From Mimachlamys varia (taxonomy: Eukaryota; Mollusca; Bivalvia; Pectinida; Pectinidae), in NCBI GenBank assembly GCA_947623455.1, contig OX392536.1, positions 12,767,282 through 12,831,281 of the forward strand: 64,000 nucleotides of DNA, in the 5' to 3' direction. The position numbers and the translations under genes were made by a program. Below, in pieces: positions 24,043 through 37,211 of this stretch (the first letter of the stretch is position 1; each line of letters opens with the position of its first letter). The notes beneath the pieces were generated by a model. It saw only the letters and a program-made list of their open reading frames with translations. It was not told the origin of the DNA and searched no databases.

Positions 24043-24819
24043 GAAAAGACATTCTCTCCGGGTATTCCTTTAAGTCGCCTACATTTCAAGTCACTATCGT
24101 GTGAACTCCTCTTAGTCTGAGGTTTGAATAGTTCATTACGATATCTCAGGGGTGGATGAGTAAAGACCTCATGGTTTGATCCGACGTTGATCAACCTTGT
24201 TTCTCAATCGATGTAAAACAAAGTTTATAAACTGTGCCCTTGTTTTGTACAATCACTATTAGTTTGTGTCTTCTGCAGCGTTTCTCATTTGGCTGCATCA
24301 TATAGAATTAATGAAGCGATAAGTATTGTTTTTGACTTGACTAATAGCTCAACTGTAATTCTATAACGACAGGGCATTGTTTGATGTCGGAGTGCACCCA
24401 CTGATTAATCAGGAAGATACTAAGAAAGTGCTATTAACCAATGATGCGGGTATGTTTGTATCAAGCGTTTCATGTTTCTTTTAAAATAGATTTGTGATGT
24501 AAGCTTAATACGTCCATATTGGTATAGACATGGGCGGGCTAATGACGTGGGCTCTACGGACCGCTGTGACCATATCAAAAGACAGCAACATAATGTCATT
24601 TCAGGTACGTCGAACATGTAGAAACAACAGGATTAAGCGACATGCGTTGCCTATGTAAACTCCCTCCTTCATATGTACATCTATATCAGGACATGATAAC
24701 ACATATTGAATGTACACCGAATCGTTAGTTTTTTTATAATCGGCGCTACAAATGTGACGGAATAGAACGTAAACAGACGAATCAAACCGAATCTGTCACG
24801 ACAGAGCAAACGTAACCAC
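24043..24819. other. Non-coding stretch, nothing recognised
   Basis: Unique sequence to the left of the 11-kb satellite. Short open frames have no recognisable features. Confidence 0.5.
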
Positions 24820-27800
24820 TGTAGTACAATGTAGTACTGCAACCATGTTTTGGTCCGTACCCGCTGTAGTACAAGCAGTACGACAACCATGTTTTGGTCC
24901 GTAACCGCTGTAGTACAATGCAGTACGACAACCATGTTTTGGTCCGTAACCGCTGTAGTACAAGCAGTACGACAACCATGTTTTGGTCCGTAACCGCTGT
25001 AGTACAATGTAGTACGACAACCATGTTCTGGTCCGTAATCGCAGTAGTACAAGTACAATATAGTACGACAACCATGTTTTGGTCCGTAACCGCTGTAGTA
25101 CAATGTAGTACGACAACCATGTTTTGGTCCGTAACCGCTGTAGTACAATGTAGTACGACAACCATGTTTTGGTCCGTAACCGCTGTAGTACAATGTAGTA
25201 CGACAACCATGTTTTGGTCCGTAACCGCTGTAGTACAATGTAGTACGACAACCATGTTTTGGTCCGTACCCGCTGTAGTACAAGCAGTACGACAACCATG
25301 TTTTGGTCCGTAACCGCTGTAGTACAATACAGTACGACAACCATGTTTTGGTCCGTATCCGCTGTAGTACAATGTAGTACGACAACCATGTTTTGGTACG
25401 TAACCGCTGTACTTCAAGTACAATATAGTACGACAACCATGTTTTGGTCCGTAACAGGTGTAGTACAAGTACAATGTAGTACGACAACCATGTTTTGGTC
25501 CGTAACCGGTGTAGTACAAGTACAATGTAGTACGACAACCATGTTTTGGTCCGTAACCGCTGTAGTACAAGTACAAGGTAGTACTGCAACCATGTTTTGG
25601 TCCGTAACCGGTGTAGTTCAAGTACAATATAGTACGACAACCATGTTTTGGTCCGTTTCCGGTGTAGTACAAGTACAATGTAGTACGACAACCATGTTTT
25701 GGTCCGTAACCGCTGTAGTACAATGCAGTACGACAACCATGTTTTGGTCCGTAACCGCTGTAGTACAATGTAGTACGACAACCATGTTTTGGTACGTAAC
25801 CGCTGTAGTTCAAGTACAATATAGTACGACAACCATGTTCTGGTCCGTAACCGCTGTAGTACAAGAACAAAGTAGTACGACAACCATGTTCTGGTCCGTT
25901 TCCGGTGTAGTACAAGAACAAAGTAGTACGACAACCATGTTCTGGTCTGTAACCGGTGTAGTACAAGTACAATGTAGTACGACAACCATGTTTTGGTCCG
26001 TAACCGGTGTAGTACAAGTACAATGTAGTACGACAACCATGTTTTGGTCCGTAACCGCTGTAGTACAAGTACAATATAGTACGACAACCATGTTTTGGTC
26101 CGTTTCCGGTGTAGTACAAGTACAATATAGTACGACAACCATGTTCTGGTCCGTTTCCGGTGTAGTGCAAGTACAATGTAGTACGACAACCATGTTTTGG
26201 TCCGTAACCGCTGTAGTACAATGTAGTACGACAACCATGTTCTGGTCCGTAACCGCTGTAGTACAAGAACAAAGTAGTACGACAACCATGTTCTGGTCCG
26301 TTTCCGGTGTAGTACAAGAACAAAGTAGTACGACAACCATGTTTTGGTCAGTAACCGCTGTAGTACAATGTAGTACGACAACCATGTTTTGGTCCGTAAC
26401 CGCTGTAGTACAATGTAGTACGACAACCATGTTTTGGTCCGTTTCCGGTGTAGTACAAGAACAAAGTAGTACGACAACCATATTTTGGTCCGTTTCCGGT
26501 GTAGTACAATTTAGTACGACAACCATGTTCTGGTCAGTAACCGCTGTAGTACAATGTAGTACGACAACCATGTTTTGGTCAGTAACCGCTGTAGTACAAT
26601 GTAGTACGACAACCATGTTTTGGTCCGTTTCCGGTGTAGTACAAGTACAATATAGTACGACAACCGTGTTTTGGTCCGTTTCCGGTGTAGTACAATATAG
26701 TACGACAACTATGTTCTGGTCAGTAACCGCTGTAGTACAAGTACAATATAGTACGACAACCATGTTTTGGTCCGTTTCCGGTGTAGTACAAGTCAATATA
26801 GTACGACAACCATGTTTTGGTCCGTAACCGCTGTAATACAAGTCAATATAGTACGACAACCGTGTTTTGGTCCGTAACCGCTGTAGTACAAGTACAATAT
26901 AGTACGACAACCATGTTTTGGTCCGTAACCGCTGTAGTACAAGTACAATATAGTACGACAACCATGTTTTGGTCCGTTTCCGGTGTAGTACAAGTACAAT
27001 ATAGTACGACAACCATGTTTTGGTCCGTTTCCGGTGTAGTACAAGTACAATATAGTACGACAACCATGTTTTGGTCCGTTTCCGGTGTAGTACAAGTACA
27101 ATATAGTACGACAACCATGTTTTGGTCCGTTTCCGGTGTAGTACAAGTACAATGTAGTACGACAACCATGTTCTGGTCCGTAACCGTAGTAGTACAATGT
27201 AGTACGACAACCATGTTTTGGTCCGTTTCCGGTGTAGTACAAGTACAATATAGTACGACAACCATGTTTTGGTCCATTTCCGGTGTAGTACAATGTACTA
27301 CGACAACCATGTTTTGGTCAGTAACCGCTGTAGTACAATGTAGTACGACAACCATGTTCTGGTCAGTAACCGCTGTAGTACAATGTAGTACGACAACCAT
27401 GTTCTGGTCAGTAACCGCTGTAGTACAATGTAGTACGACAACCATGTTCTGGTCAGTAACCGCTGTAGTACAATGTAGTACGACAACCATGTTCTGGTCA
27501 GTAACCGCTGTAGTACAATGTAGTACGACAACCATGTTCTGGTCAGTAACCGCTGTAGTACAATGTAGTACGACAACCATGTTCTGGTCAGTAACCGCTG
27601 TAGTACAATGTAGTACGACAACCATGTTCTGGTCCGTAACCGCTGTAGTACAATGTAGTACGACAACCATATTCTGGTCCGTAACCGCTGTAGTACAATG
27701 TAGTACGACAACCATGTTCTGGTCCGTAACCGCTGTAGTACAAGCACAATGTAGTACGACAACCATGTTCTGGTCCGTAACCGCTGTAGTACAAATACAA

Positions 27801-28020
27801 TATAGTACGACAACCATGTTCTGGTCCGTAACCGCTGTAGTACAATATAGTACGACAACCGTGTTTTGGTCCGTAACCGCTGTAGTACAAGCACAATGTA
27901 GTACGACAACCATGTTCTGGTCCGTAACCGCTGTAGTACAAATACAATATAGTACGACAACCATGTTTTGGTCCGTTTCCGGTGTAGTACAAGTACAATA
28001 TAGTACGACAACCATGTTTT

Positions 28021-29900
28021 GGTCCGTAACCGCTGTAATACAAGTCAATATAGTACGACAACCATGTTTTGGTCCGTTTCCGGTGTAGTACAAGTACAAT
28101 ATAGTACGACAACCATGTTTTGGTCCGTTTCCGGTGTAGTACAAGTACAATGTAGTACGACAACCATGTTTTGGTCCGTAACCGGTGTAGTACAAGTACA
28201 ATATAGTACGACAACCATGTTTTGGTCAGTAACCGCTGTAGTACAAGTACAATGTAGTACGACAACCATGTTCTGGTCCGTTTCCGGTGTAGTACAAGTA
28301 CAATGTAGTACGACAACCATGTTTTGGTCCGTAACCGCTGTAGTACAAGTACAATATAGTACGACAACCATGTTTTGGTCAGTAACCGATGTAGTACAAG
28401 TACAATATAGTACGACAAACATGTTTTGGTCCGTAACCGCTGTAGTACAATATAGTACGACAACCATGTTCTGGTCAGTAACCGCTGTAGTACAATGTAG
28501 TACGACAACCATGTTTTGGTCCGTAACCGCGGTAGTACAATGTAGTACGACAACCATGTTTTGGTCCGTTTCCGGTGTAGTACAAGTACAATATAGTACG
28601 ACAGCCATGTTTTGGTCCGTTTCCGGTGTAGTACAATGTACTACGACAACCATGTTTTGGTCAGTAACCGCTGTAGTACAATGTAGTACGACAACCATGT
28701 TCTGGTCAGTAACCGCTGTAGTACAATGTAGTACGACAACCATGTTCTGGTCAGTAACCGCTGTAGTACAATGTAGTACGACAACCATGTTCTGGTCAGT
28801 AACCGCTGTAGTACAATGTAGTACGACAACCATGTTCTGGTCAGTAACCGCTGTAGTACAATGTAGTACGACAACCATGTTCTGGTCAGTAACCGCTGTA
28901 GTACAATGTAGTACGACAACCATGTTCTGGTCAGTAACCGCTGTAGTACAATGTAGTACGACAACCATGTTCTGGTCCGTAACCGCTGTAGTACAATGTA
29001 GTACGACAACCATGTTCTGGTCAGTAACCGCTGTAGTACAATGTAGTACGACAACCATGTTCTGGTCCGTAACCGCTGTAGTACAATGTAGTACGACAAC
29101 CATGTTCTGGTCCGTAACCGCTGTAGTACAATGTAGTACGACAACCATGTTCTGGTCAGTAACCGATGTAGTACAATGTAGTACGACAACCATGTTCTGG
29201 TCCGTAACCGCTGTAGTACAATGTAGTACGACAACCATGTTCTGGTCAGTAACCGCTGTAGTACAATGTAGTACGACAACCATGTTCTGGTCCGTAACCG
29301 CTGTAGTACAAGCACAATGTAGTACGACAACCATGTTCTGGTCCGTAACCGCTGTAGTACAAATACAATATAGTACGACAACCATGTTCTGGTCCGTAAC
29401 CGCTGTAGTACAATGTAGTACGACAACCGTGTTTTGGTCCGTAACCGCTGTAGTACAAGCACAATGTAGTACGACAACCATGTTCTGGTCCGTAACCGCT
29501 GTAGTACAAATACAATATAGTACGACAACCATGTTTTGGTCCGTTTCCGGTGTAGTACAAGTACAATGTAGTACGACAACCATGTTTTGGTCCGTAACCG
29601 CTGTAATACAAGTCAATATAGTACGACAACCATGTTTTGGTCCGTTTCCGGTGTAGTACAAGTACAATATAGTACGACAACCATGTTTTGGTCCGTTTCC
29701 GGTGTAGTACAAGTACAATGTAGTACGACAACCATGTTTTGGTCCGTAACCGGTGTAGTACAAGTACAATATAGTACGACAACCATGTTTTGGTCAGTAA
29801 CCGCTGTAGTACAAGTACAATGTAGTACGACAACCATGTTCTGGTCCGTTTCCGGTGTAGTACAAGTACAATGTAGTACGACAACCATGTTTTGGTCCGT
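28021..29900. repeat. Higher-order repeat inside the satellite, 1,568-bp offset
   Basis: The unusual unit 'ccgctgtaatacaagtcaat' and at least the next 250 bp starting at 28021 recur in the same order at 29589, an offset of 1,568 bp. The preceding 270 bp also correspond, including units with 'caagcacaatg' and 'caaatacaatat'. A weaker relative begins near 26819. Another marker, 'caatgtactacgacaacc', recurs near 27293, 28637, 30357 and 32577. Confidence 0.85.
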
Positions 29901-29979
29901 AACCGGTGTAGTACAAGTACAATGTAGTACGACAACCATGTTTTGGTCCGTAACCGGTGTAGTACAAGTACAATATAGT

Positions 29980-32900
29980 ACGACAACCATGTTTTGGTCA
30001 GTTACCGCTGTAGTACAAGTACAATGTAGTACGACAACCATGTTTTGGTCCGTAACCGCTGTAGTACAAGTACAATATAGTACGACAACCATGTTTTGGT
30101 CAGTAACCGATGTAGTACAAGTACAATATAGTACGACAAACATGTTTTGGTCCGTAACCGCTGTAGTACAATGTAGTACGACAACCATGTTCTGGTCAGT
30201 AACCGCTGTAGTACAATGTAGTACGACAACCATGTTTTGGTCCGTAACCGCTGTAGTACAATGTAGTACGACAACCATGTTTTGGTCCGTTTCCGGTGTA
30301 GTACAAGTACAATATAGTACGACAGCCATGTTTTGGTCCGTTTCCGGTGTAGTACAATGTACTACGACAACCATGTTTTGGTCAGTAACCGCTGTAGTAC
30401 AATGTAGTACGACAACCATGTTCTGGTCCGTAACCGCTGTAGTACAATGTAGTACGACAACCATGTTCTGGTCAGTAACCGCTGTAGTACAATGTAGTAC
30501 GACAACCATGTTCTGGTCAGTAACCGCTGTAGTACAATGTAGTACGACAACCATGTTCTGGTCAGTAACCGCTGTAGTACAATGTAGTACGACAACCATG
30601 TTCTGGTCAGTAACCGCTGTAGTACAATGTAGTACGACAACCATGTTCTGGTCCGTAACCGCTGTAGTACAATGTAGTACGACAACCATGTTCTGGTCCG
30701 TAACCGCTGTAGTACAATGTAGTACGACAACCATGTTTTGGTCCGTTTCCGGTGTAGTACAAGTACAATGTAGTACGACAACCATGTTTTGGTCCGTTTC
30801 CGGTGTAGTACAAGTACAATATAGTACGACAACCATGTTTTGGTCAGTAACCGCTGTAGTACAATGTAGTACGACAACCATGTTCTGGTCCGTAACCGCC
30901 GTAGTACAATGTAGTTCGGTAACCATGTTTTGGTCCGTTTCCGGTGTAGTACAAGTACAATATAGTACGACATCCATGTTTTGGTCAGTAACCGCTGTAG
31001 TACAAGTACAATGTAGTACGACAACCATGTTCTGGTCCGTTTCCGGTGTAGTACAAGTACAATGTAGTACGGCAACAATGTTTTGGTCCGTTTCCGGTGT
31101 AGTACAAGTACAAAGTAGTACGGCAACTATGTTTTGGTCCGTTTCCTGTGTAGTACAAGTGCAAAGTAGTACGGCAACCATGTTCTGGTCCGTAACCGGT
31201 GTAGTACAAGTACAATGTAGTACGACAACCATGTTCTGGTCCGTAACCGATGTAGTACAAGTACAATGTAGTACGACAACCATGTTTTGGTCCGTAACCG
31301 GTGTAGTACAAGTACAATGTAGTACGACAACCATGTTCTGGTCCGTAACCGATGTAGTACAAGTACAATGTAGTACGACAACCATGTTTTGGTCCGTAAC
31401 CGATGTAGTACAAGTACAAAGTAGTACTGCAACCATGTTTTGGTCCGTAACCGCTGTAGCACAAGTACAATATAGTACGACAACCATGTTTTGGTCCGTT
31501 TCCAGTGTAGTACAAGTACAATGTAGTACGGCAACCATGTTTTGGTCCGTAACCGATGTAGTACAAGTACAATGTAGTACGGCAACCATGTTTTGGTCCG
31601 TAACCGATGTAGTACAAGTACAATGTAGTACGGCAACCATGTTGTGGTCCGTAACCGATGTAGTACAAGTACAATGTAGTACGACAATCATGTTTTGGTC
31701 CGTTTCCGGTGTAGCACAAGTACAATATAGTACGACAACCATGTTCTGGTCCGTAACCGGTGTAGTACAAGTACAATATAGTACGACAACCATGTTTTGG
31801 TCCGTAACCGATGTAGTACAAGTACAAAGTAGTACTGCAACCATGTTTTGGTCCGTTTCCGGTGTAGTACAAGTAGTATGGCAACCATGTTTTGGTCTGT
31901 TTCCGATGTAGTACAAGTAGTATGGCAACCATGTTTTGGTCCGTTTCCGGTGTAGTACAAGTAGTATGGCAACCATGTTTTGGTCCGTTTCCGGTGTAGT
32001 ACAAGTAGTATGGCAACCATGTTTTGGTCCGTAACCGCTGTAGTACCAGTTGTACGGCAACCATGTTTTGGTCCGTTTTCGGTGTAGTACAAGTAGTACG
32101 GCAACCATGTTTTGGTCCGTAACCGGTGTAGTACAAGTACAATATAGTACGACAACCATGTTTTGGTCAGTTACCGCTGTAGTACAAGTACAATGTAGTA
32201 CGACAACCATGTTCTGGTCCGTTTCCGGTGTAGTACAAGTACAATGTAGTACGACAACCATGTTTTGGTCCGTAACCGCTGTAGTACAAGTACAATATAG
32301 TACGACAACCATGTTTTGGTCAGTAACCGATGTAGTACAAGTACAATATAGTACGACAAACATGTTTTGGTCCGTAACCGCTGTAGTACAATGTAGTACG
32401 ACAACCATGTTCTGGTCAGTAACCGCTGTAGTACAATGTAGTACGACAACCATGTTTTGGTCCGTAACCGCTGTAGTACAATGTAGTACGACAACCATGT
32501 TTTGGTCCGTTTCCGGTGTAGTACAAGTACAATATAGTACGACAGCCATGTTTTGGTCCGTTTCCGGTGTAGTACAATGTACTACGACAACCATGTTTTG
32601 GTCAGTAACCGCTGTAGTACAATGTAGTACGACAACCATGTTCTGGTCCGTAACCGCTGTAGTACAATGTAGTACGACAACCATGTTCTGGTCAGTAACC
32701 GCTGTAGTACAATGTAGTACGACAACCATGTTCTGGTCAGTAACCGCTGTAGTACAATGTAGTACGACAACCATGTTCTGATCAGTAACCGCTGTAGTAC
32801 AATGTAGTACGACAACCATGTTCTGGTCAGTAACCGCTGTAGTACAATGTAGTACGACAACCATGTTCTGGTCCGTAACCGCTGTAGTACAATGTAGTAC

Positions 32901-34340
32901 GACAACCATGTTCTGGTCCGTAACCGCTGTAGTACAATGTAGTACGACAACCATGTTTTGGTCCGTTTCCGGTGTAGTACAAGTACAATGTAGTACGACA
33001 ACCATGTTTTGGTCCGTTTCCGGTGTAGTACAAGTACAATATAGTACGACAACCATGTTTTGGTCAGTAACCGCTGTAGTACAATGTAGTACGACAACCA
33101 TGTTCTGGTCCGTAACCGCTGTAGTACAATGTAGTTCGGTAACCATGTTTTGGTCCGTTTCCGGTGTAGTACAAGTACAATATAGTACGACATCCATGTT
33201 TTGGTCAGTAACCGCTGTAGTACAAGTACAATGTAGTACGACAACCATGTTCTGGTCCGTTTCCGGTGTAGTACAAGTACAATGTAGTACGGCAACAATG
33301 TTTTGGTCCGTTTCCTGTGTAGTACAAGTACAAAGTAGTACGGCAACTATGTTTTGGTCCGTTTCCTGTGTAGTACAAGTGCAAAGTAGTACGGCAACCA
33401 TGTTCTGGTCCGTAACCGGTGTAGTACAAGTACAATGTAGTACGACAACCATGTTCTGGTCCGTAACCGATGTAGTACAAGTACAATGTAGTACGACAAC
33501 CATGTTTTGGTCCGTAACCGGTGTAGTACAAGTACAATGTAGTACGACAACCATGTTCTGGTCCGTAACCGATGTAGTACAAGTACAATGTAGTACGACA
33601 ACCATGTTTTGGTCCGTAACCGATGTAGTACAAGTACAAAGTAGTACTGCAACCATGTTTTGGTCCGTAACCGCTGTAGCACAAGTACAATATAGTACGA
33701 CAACCATGTTTTGGTCCGTTTCCAGTGTAGTACAAGTACAATGTAGTACGGCAACCATGTTTTGGTCCGTAACCGATGTAGTACAAGTACAATGTAGTAC
33801 GGCAACCATGTTTTGGTCCGTAACCGATGTAGTACAAGTACAATGTAGTACGGCAACCATGTTGTGGTCCGTAACCGATGTAGTACAAGTACAATGTAGT
33901 ACGACAACCATGTTTTGGTCCGTTTCCGGTGTAGCACAAGTACAATATAGTACGACAACCATGTTCTGGTCCGTAACCGGTGTAGTACAAGTACAATATA
34001 GTACGACAACCATGTTTTGGTCCGTAACCGATGTAGTACAAGTACAAAGTAGTACTGCAACCATGTTTTGGTCCGTTTCCGGTGTAGTACAAGTAGTATG
34101 GCAACCATGTTTTGGTCTGTTTCCGATGTAGTACAAGTAGTATGGCAACCATGTTTTGGTCCGTTTCCGGTGTAGTACAAGTAGTATGGCAACCATGTTT
34201 TGGTCCGTTTCCGGTGTAGTACAAGTAGTATGGCAACCATGTTTTGGTCCGTAACCGCTGTAGTACCAGTTGTACGGCAACCATGTTTTGGTCCGTTTTC
34301 GGTGTAGTACAAGTAGTACGGCAACCATGTTTTGGTCCGT
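29980..34340. repeat. 2,220-bp near-identical tandem duplication inside the satellite
   Basis: From about 30060 to 32120 every unit recurs in the same order at +2,220 bp (about 32280-34340), including rare variants such as gtagttcggtaacc (30911/33131), gttgtggtccg (31641/33861) and gtaccagttgtacggc (32042/34262). By eye only about four substitutions separate the copies (near 30560, 30900, 31087 and 31687). At the left edge the second copy has one extra 51-bp unit, shifting the offset from 2,169 to 2,220. Confidence 0.9.
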
Positions 34341-35805
34341 AACCGCTGTAGCACAAGTACAAGATAGTACGACAACCGTGTTTTGCTCCGTAACCGCTGT
34401 AGTACAATTTAGTACGACAACCATGTTTTGGTCCGTAACCGCTGTAGTTCAAGTTCAAAGTAGTACGACAACCGTGTTTTGCTCCGTAACCGGTGTAGTA
34501 CAAGTAAAATATAGTACGACAACCATGTTTTGGTCCGTTTCCGGTATAGTACAAGTACAAAGTAGTACGGCAACCATGTTTTGGGCCGTTTCCGGTGTAG
34601 TACAAGTACAATATACTACGACAATCATGTTTTGGTCCGTTTCCGGTGTAGTACAAGAACAAAGTAGTACGGCAACCATGTTTTGGTCCGTAACCGCTGT
34701 AGTACAAGTACAATATAGTACGACAACCATGTTCTGGTCCGTTTCCGGTGTAGTACAAGTACAATATAGTACGACAAACATGTTCTGGTCCGTTTCCGGT
34801 GTAGTACAAGTACAAAGAAGTACGGCAACCATGTTTTGGTCCGTAAGCGCTGTAGTACAAGTACAATATAGTACGACAAACATGTTTTGGTCCGCTTCCG
34901 GTGTAGTACAAGTACAATGTAGTAAGACAACCATGTTTTGGTCCGTTTCCGGTGTTGTACAAGTACAAAGTAGTACTGCAACCATGTTTTGGTCCGTTTC
35001 CGGTGTTGTTCAAGTAGTATGGCAACCATGTTTTGGTCCGTTTCCGGTGTAGTACAAGTAGTATGGCAACCATGTTTTGGTCCGTTTCCGGTGTAGTACA
35101 AGTAGTACGGCAACCATGTTTAGGTCCGTTTCCGGTGTAGTACAAGTAGTACGGCAACCATGTTTTGGTCCGTTTCCGGTGTAGTACAAGTACAAAGTAG
35201 TACTGCAAACATGTTTTGGTCCGTTTCCGGTGTAGTACAAGTAGTATGGCAACCATGTTTTGGTCCGTTTCCGGTGTAGTACAAGTAGTACGGCAACAAT
35301 GTTTTGGTCCGTTTCCGGTGTAGTACAAGTAGTACGGCCACCATGTTTAGGTCCGTTTCCGGTGTAGTACAAGTAGTACGGCAACCATGTTTTGGTCCGT
35401 AACCGCTGTAGTACAAGTAGTACGGCAACCATGTTTTGGTCCGTTTCCGGTGTTGTACAAGTAGTACGACAACCATGTTTTGGTCCGTTTCCGGTGTAGT
35501 ACAAGTAGTATGGCAACCATGTTTTGGTCCGTAACCGCTGTAGTACCAGTTGTACGGCAACCATGTTTTGGTCCGTTTCCGGTGTAGTACAAGTAGTACG
35601 GCAACCATGTTTTGGTCCGTTTTGCGGTGTAGTACAAGTAGTACGGCAACCATGTTTTGGTCCGTTTCCGGTGTAGTACAAGTACTACGGCAACCATGTT
35701 TTGGTCCGTTTCCGGTGTAGTACAAGTAGTACGGCAACCATTTTTGGTCCGTTTCCGGTGTAGTACAAGTAGTATGGCAACCATGTTTTGGTCCGTAACC
35801 GCCGT

Positions 35806-37211
35806 TTCTTCGGCGACATAAACAAATCGACAAGGTGATACACTCCAGCAATTATCTGACGACTATGCTTACACTTTTTAATGATATTTTGTAAAAGCAC
35901 ACTCGAAGTCTCCTTTTCTTTTTTCGATATTGCAGAAAATAAATGTGAAAGTCAACCAAAGCACTGCAAGCGGAGATATGATAAGCCACTCGGACCCTAC
36001 CAGAAGTAGGTTAAGATGTCAAAGTTAATGGCAAAACAGGTGAAATAACACTTTAAACTGTACACTGTACTAGGTTGTCTAGTTTTGTACATAAAAACAA
36101 GCAAAAGCAACCTCCTTTTCTACAACTATTGTAAATATTGTGAAACAAAAAAGCGATTAAAAAAAATCAACTTCATGTTATAATGATTTAGCCTACCAAT
36201 TTTGAAAAAAAACGGTTGAAAACTGTGGGCGAAGATATCCATACAATCAAATATTTACGATCGAAACGCATTTTCTACATAATGCTCATATAGGGCAACT
36301 TTGCAATGCTGTTACGCAAAAAGTTAAAACAATACAACAACATCTACAATCCATGTATATTTCATCATTGTTGCTTTTTGAGTATCATACATTTGAAAGG
36401 AAATGACGAAAACACAATACAGTTACAAATACAAAGTCCCAAAGGGCCATAACTCTAATTTATATAGTTTCAAATCCAACTGACGTTTAAGAAAACACAA
36501 CTTCATGTCATGATAATTGCGCCCATCAATTTTGAAAGATATTAGTTTTAAAACTACATGAGGAGATATCAGGTCATACAAAAGTGTACGACAGCCACGC
36601 ATTTTCTACATACAAATGTAATTACCATATTCTCGTGATGCGAGATTATACGATATGCATGTTTTCATATGATACCCATCATTCCGAATTATTCTGGCAA
36701 ATACTTTGGGGCTAGTTGTGCCCACAAGAAACCAGAAACTTAAGTCACCAAGGGCAATAAGTCCAATACCACGGAAAGTTCATCCCTAACATACAATTGT
36801 ATGCTACACATTATTGCTTTTATTGATAACATACCGAATTTAAAGGGAATTGAAAGAAACACACACATTTTGTTTTTTAAATTTTCTATATAATTTTCAT
36901 ATATAGAAATCAAAGCATCACTCCGCCAAAATATATTTAAGTTTTTACTATGAATAAATGAAGCAAAACCCCATACCATAATACGTCCCGTATAAGCGTA
37001 TAAGAATAAAGAGTTAATATCGCTATCAGCTTCGTATGGATTCAATCGGTCAATTTGTTCTTCGTTTAATTTGCACTATGATTTGATTTTTATTCAAGAA
37101 ATAAGATTTTGCTCCTTTAATTTATGTATAATTTGATTCCGAAACATTTGGAAATAATTCATAATTTTCCAAGTCTGCATTCGATGTCAGATAAGCATTG
37201 CAACGGTTTTG
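35806..37211. other. AT-rich non-coding stretch with an old internal duplication
   Basis: No gene seen. The segment at about 36169 ('caacttcatgttataatgat', then 'cgcattttctacat') recurs in diverged form at about 36498, a 329-bp offset. A third, weaker relative may lie near 36750. The phrase 'aagggccataactctaat' at 36445 resembles a common dispersed bivalve repeat; this is from memory. Confidence 0.5.

Larger units (their letters stand above)
24820..35805. repeat. 11-kb satellite of 42/45/51-bp units
   Basis: About 230 copies of a unit built around 'gacaaccatgttttggtccg'. The spacer after 'gtagtacaa' sets the length: direct joining gives 45 bp, an added 'gtacaa' step gives 51 bp, and 'gtagtac' joined at once gives 42 bp. 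The centre varies among ccgtaaccgctg, cagtaaccgctg, ccgtttccggtg and ccgtaaccgatg. Nearly all lengths are multiples of three, so both strands hold very long open frames, up to 1603 codons on the minus strand at 29613-34424. Exceptions include 50-bp units with 'acaagtcaatatag' (near 26793, 26840, 28040, 29608) and small indels near 35620 and 35735. Long uniform 45-bp blocks (27290-27720, 28640-29290) alternate with 51-bp blocks, and 42-bp forms dominate the right end from about 35030. I treat it as non-coding. Confidence 0.95.

Noticed and set aside
24820..35805. CRISPR-like array or giant repetitive protein genes (open frames up to 1603 codons)
   Set aside because: Units are joined head to tail with no unique spacers, and both strands are open in more than one frame because of unit lengths divisible by three. 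No start context, splice sites or non-repetitive coding sequence accompany them.
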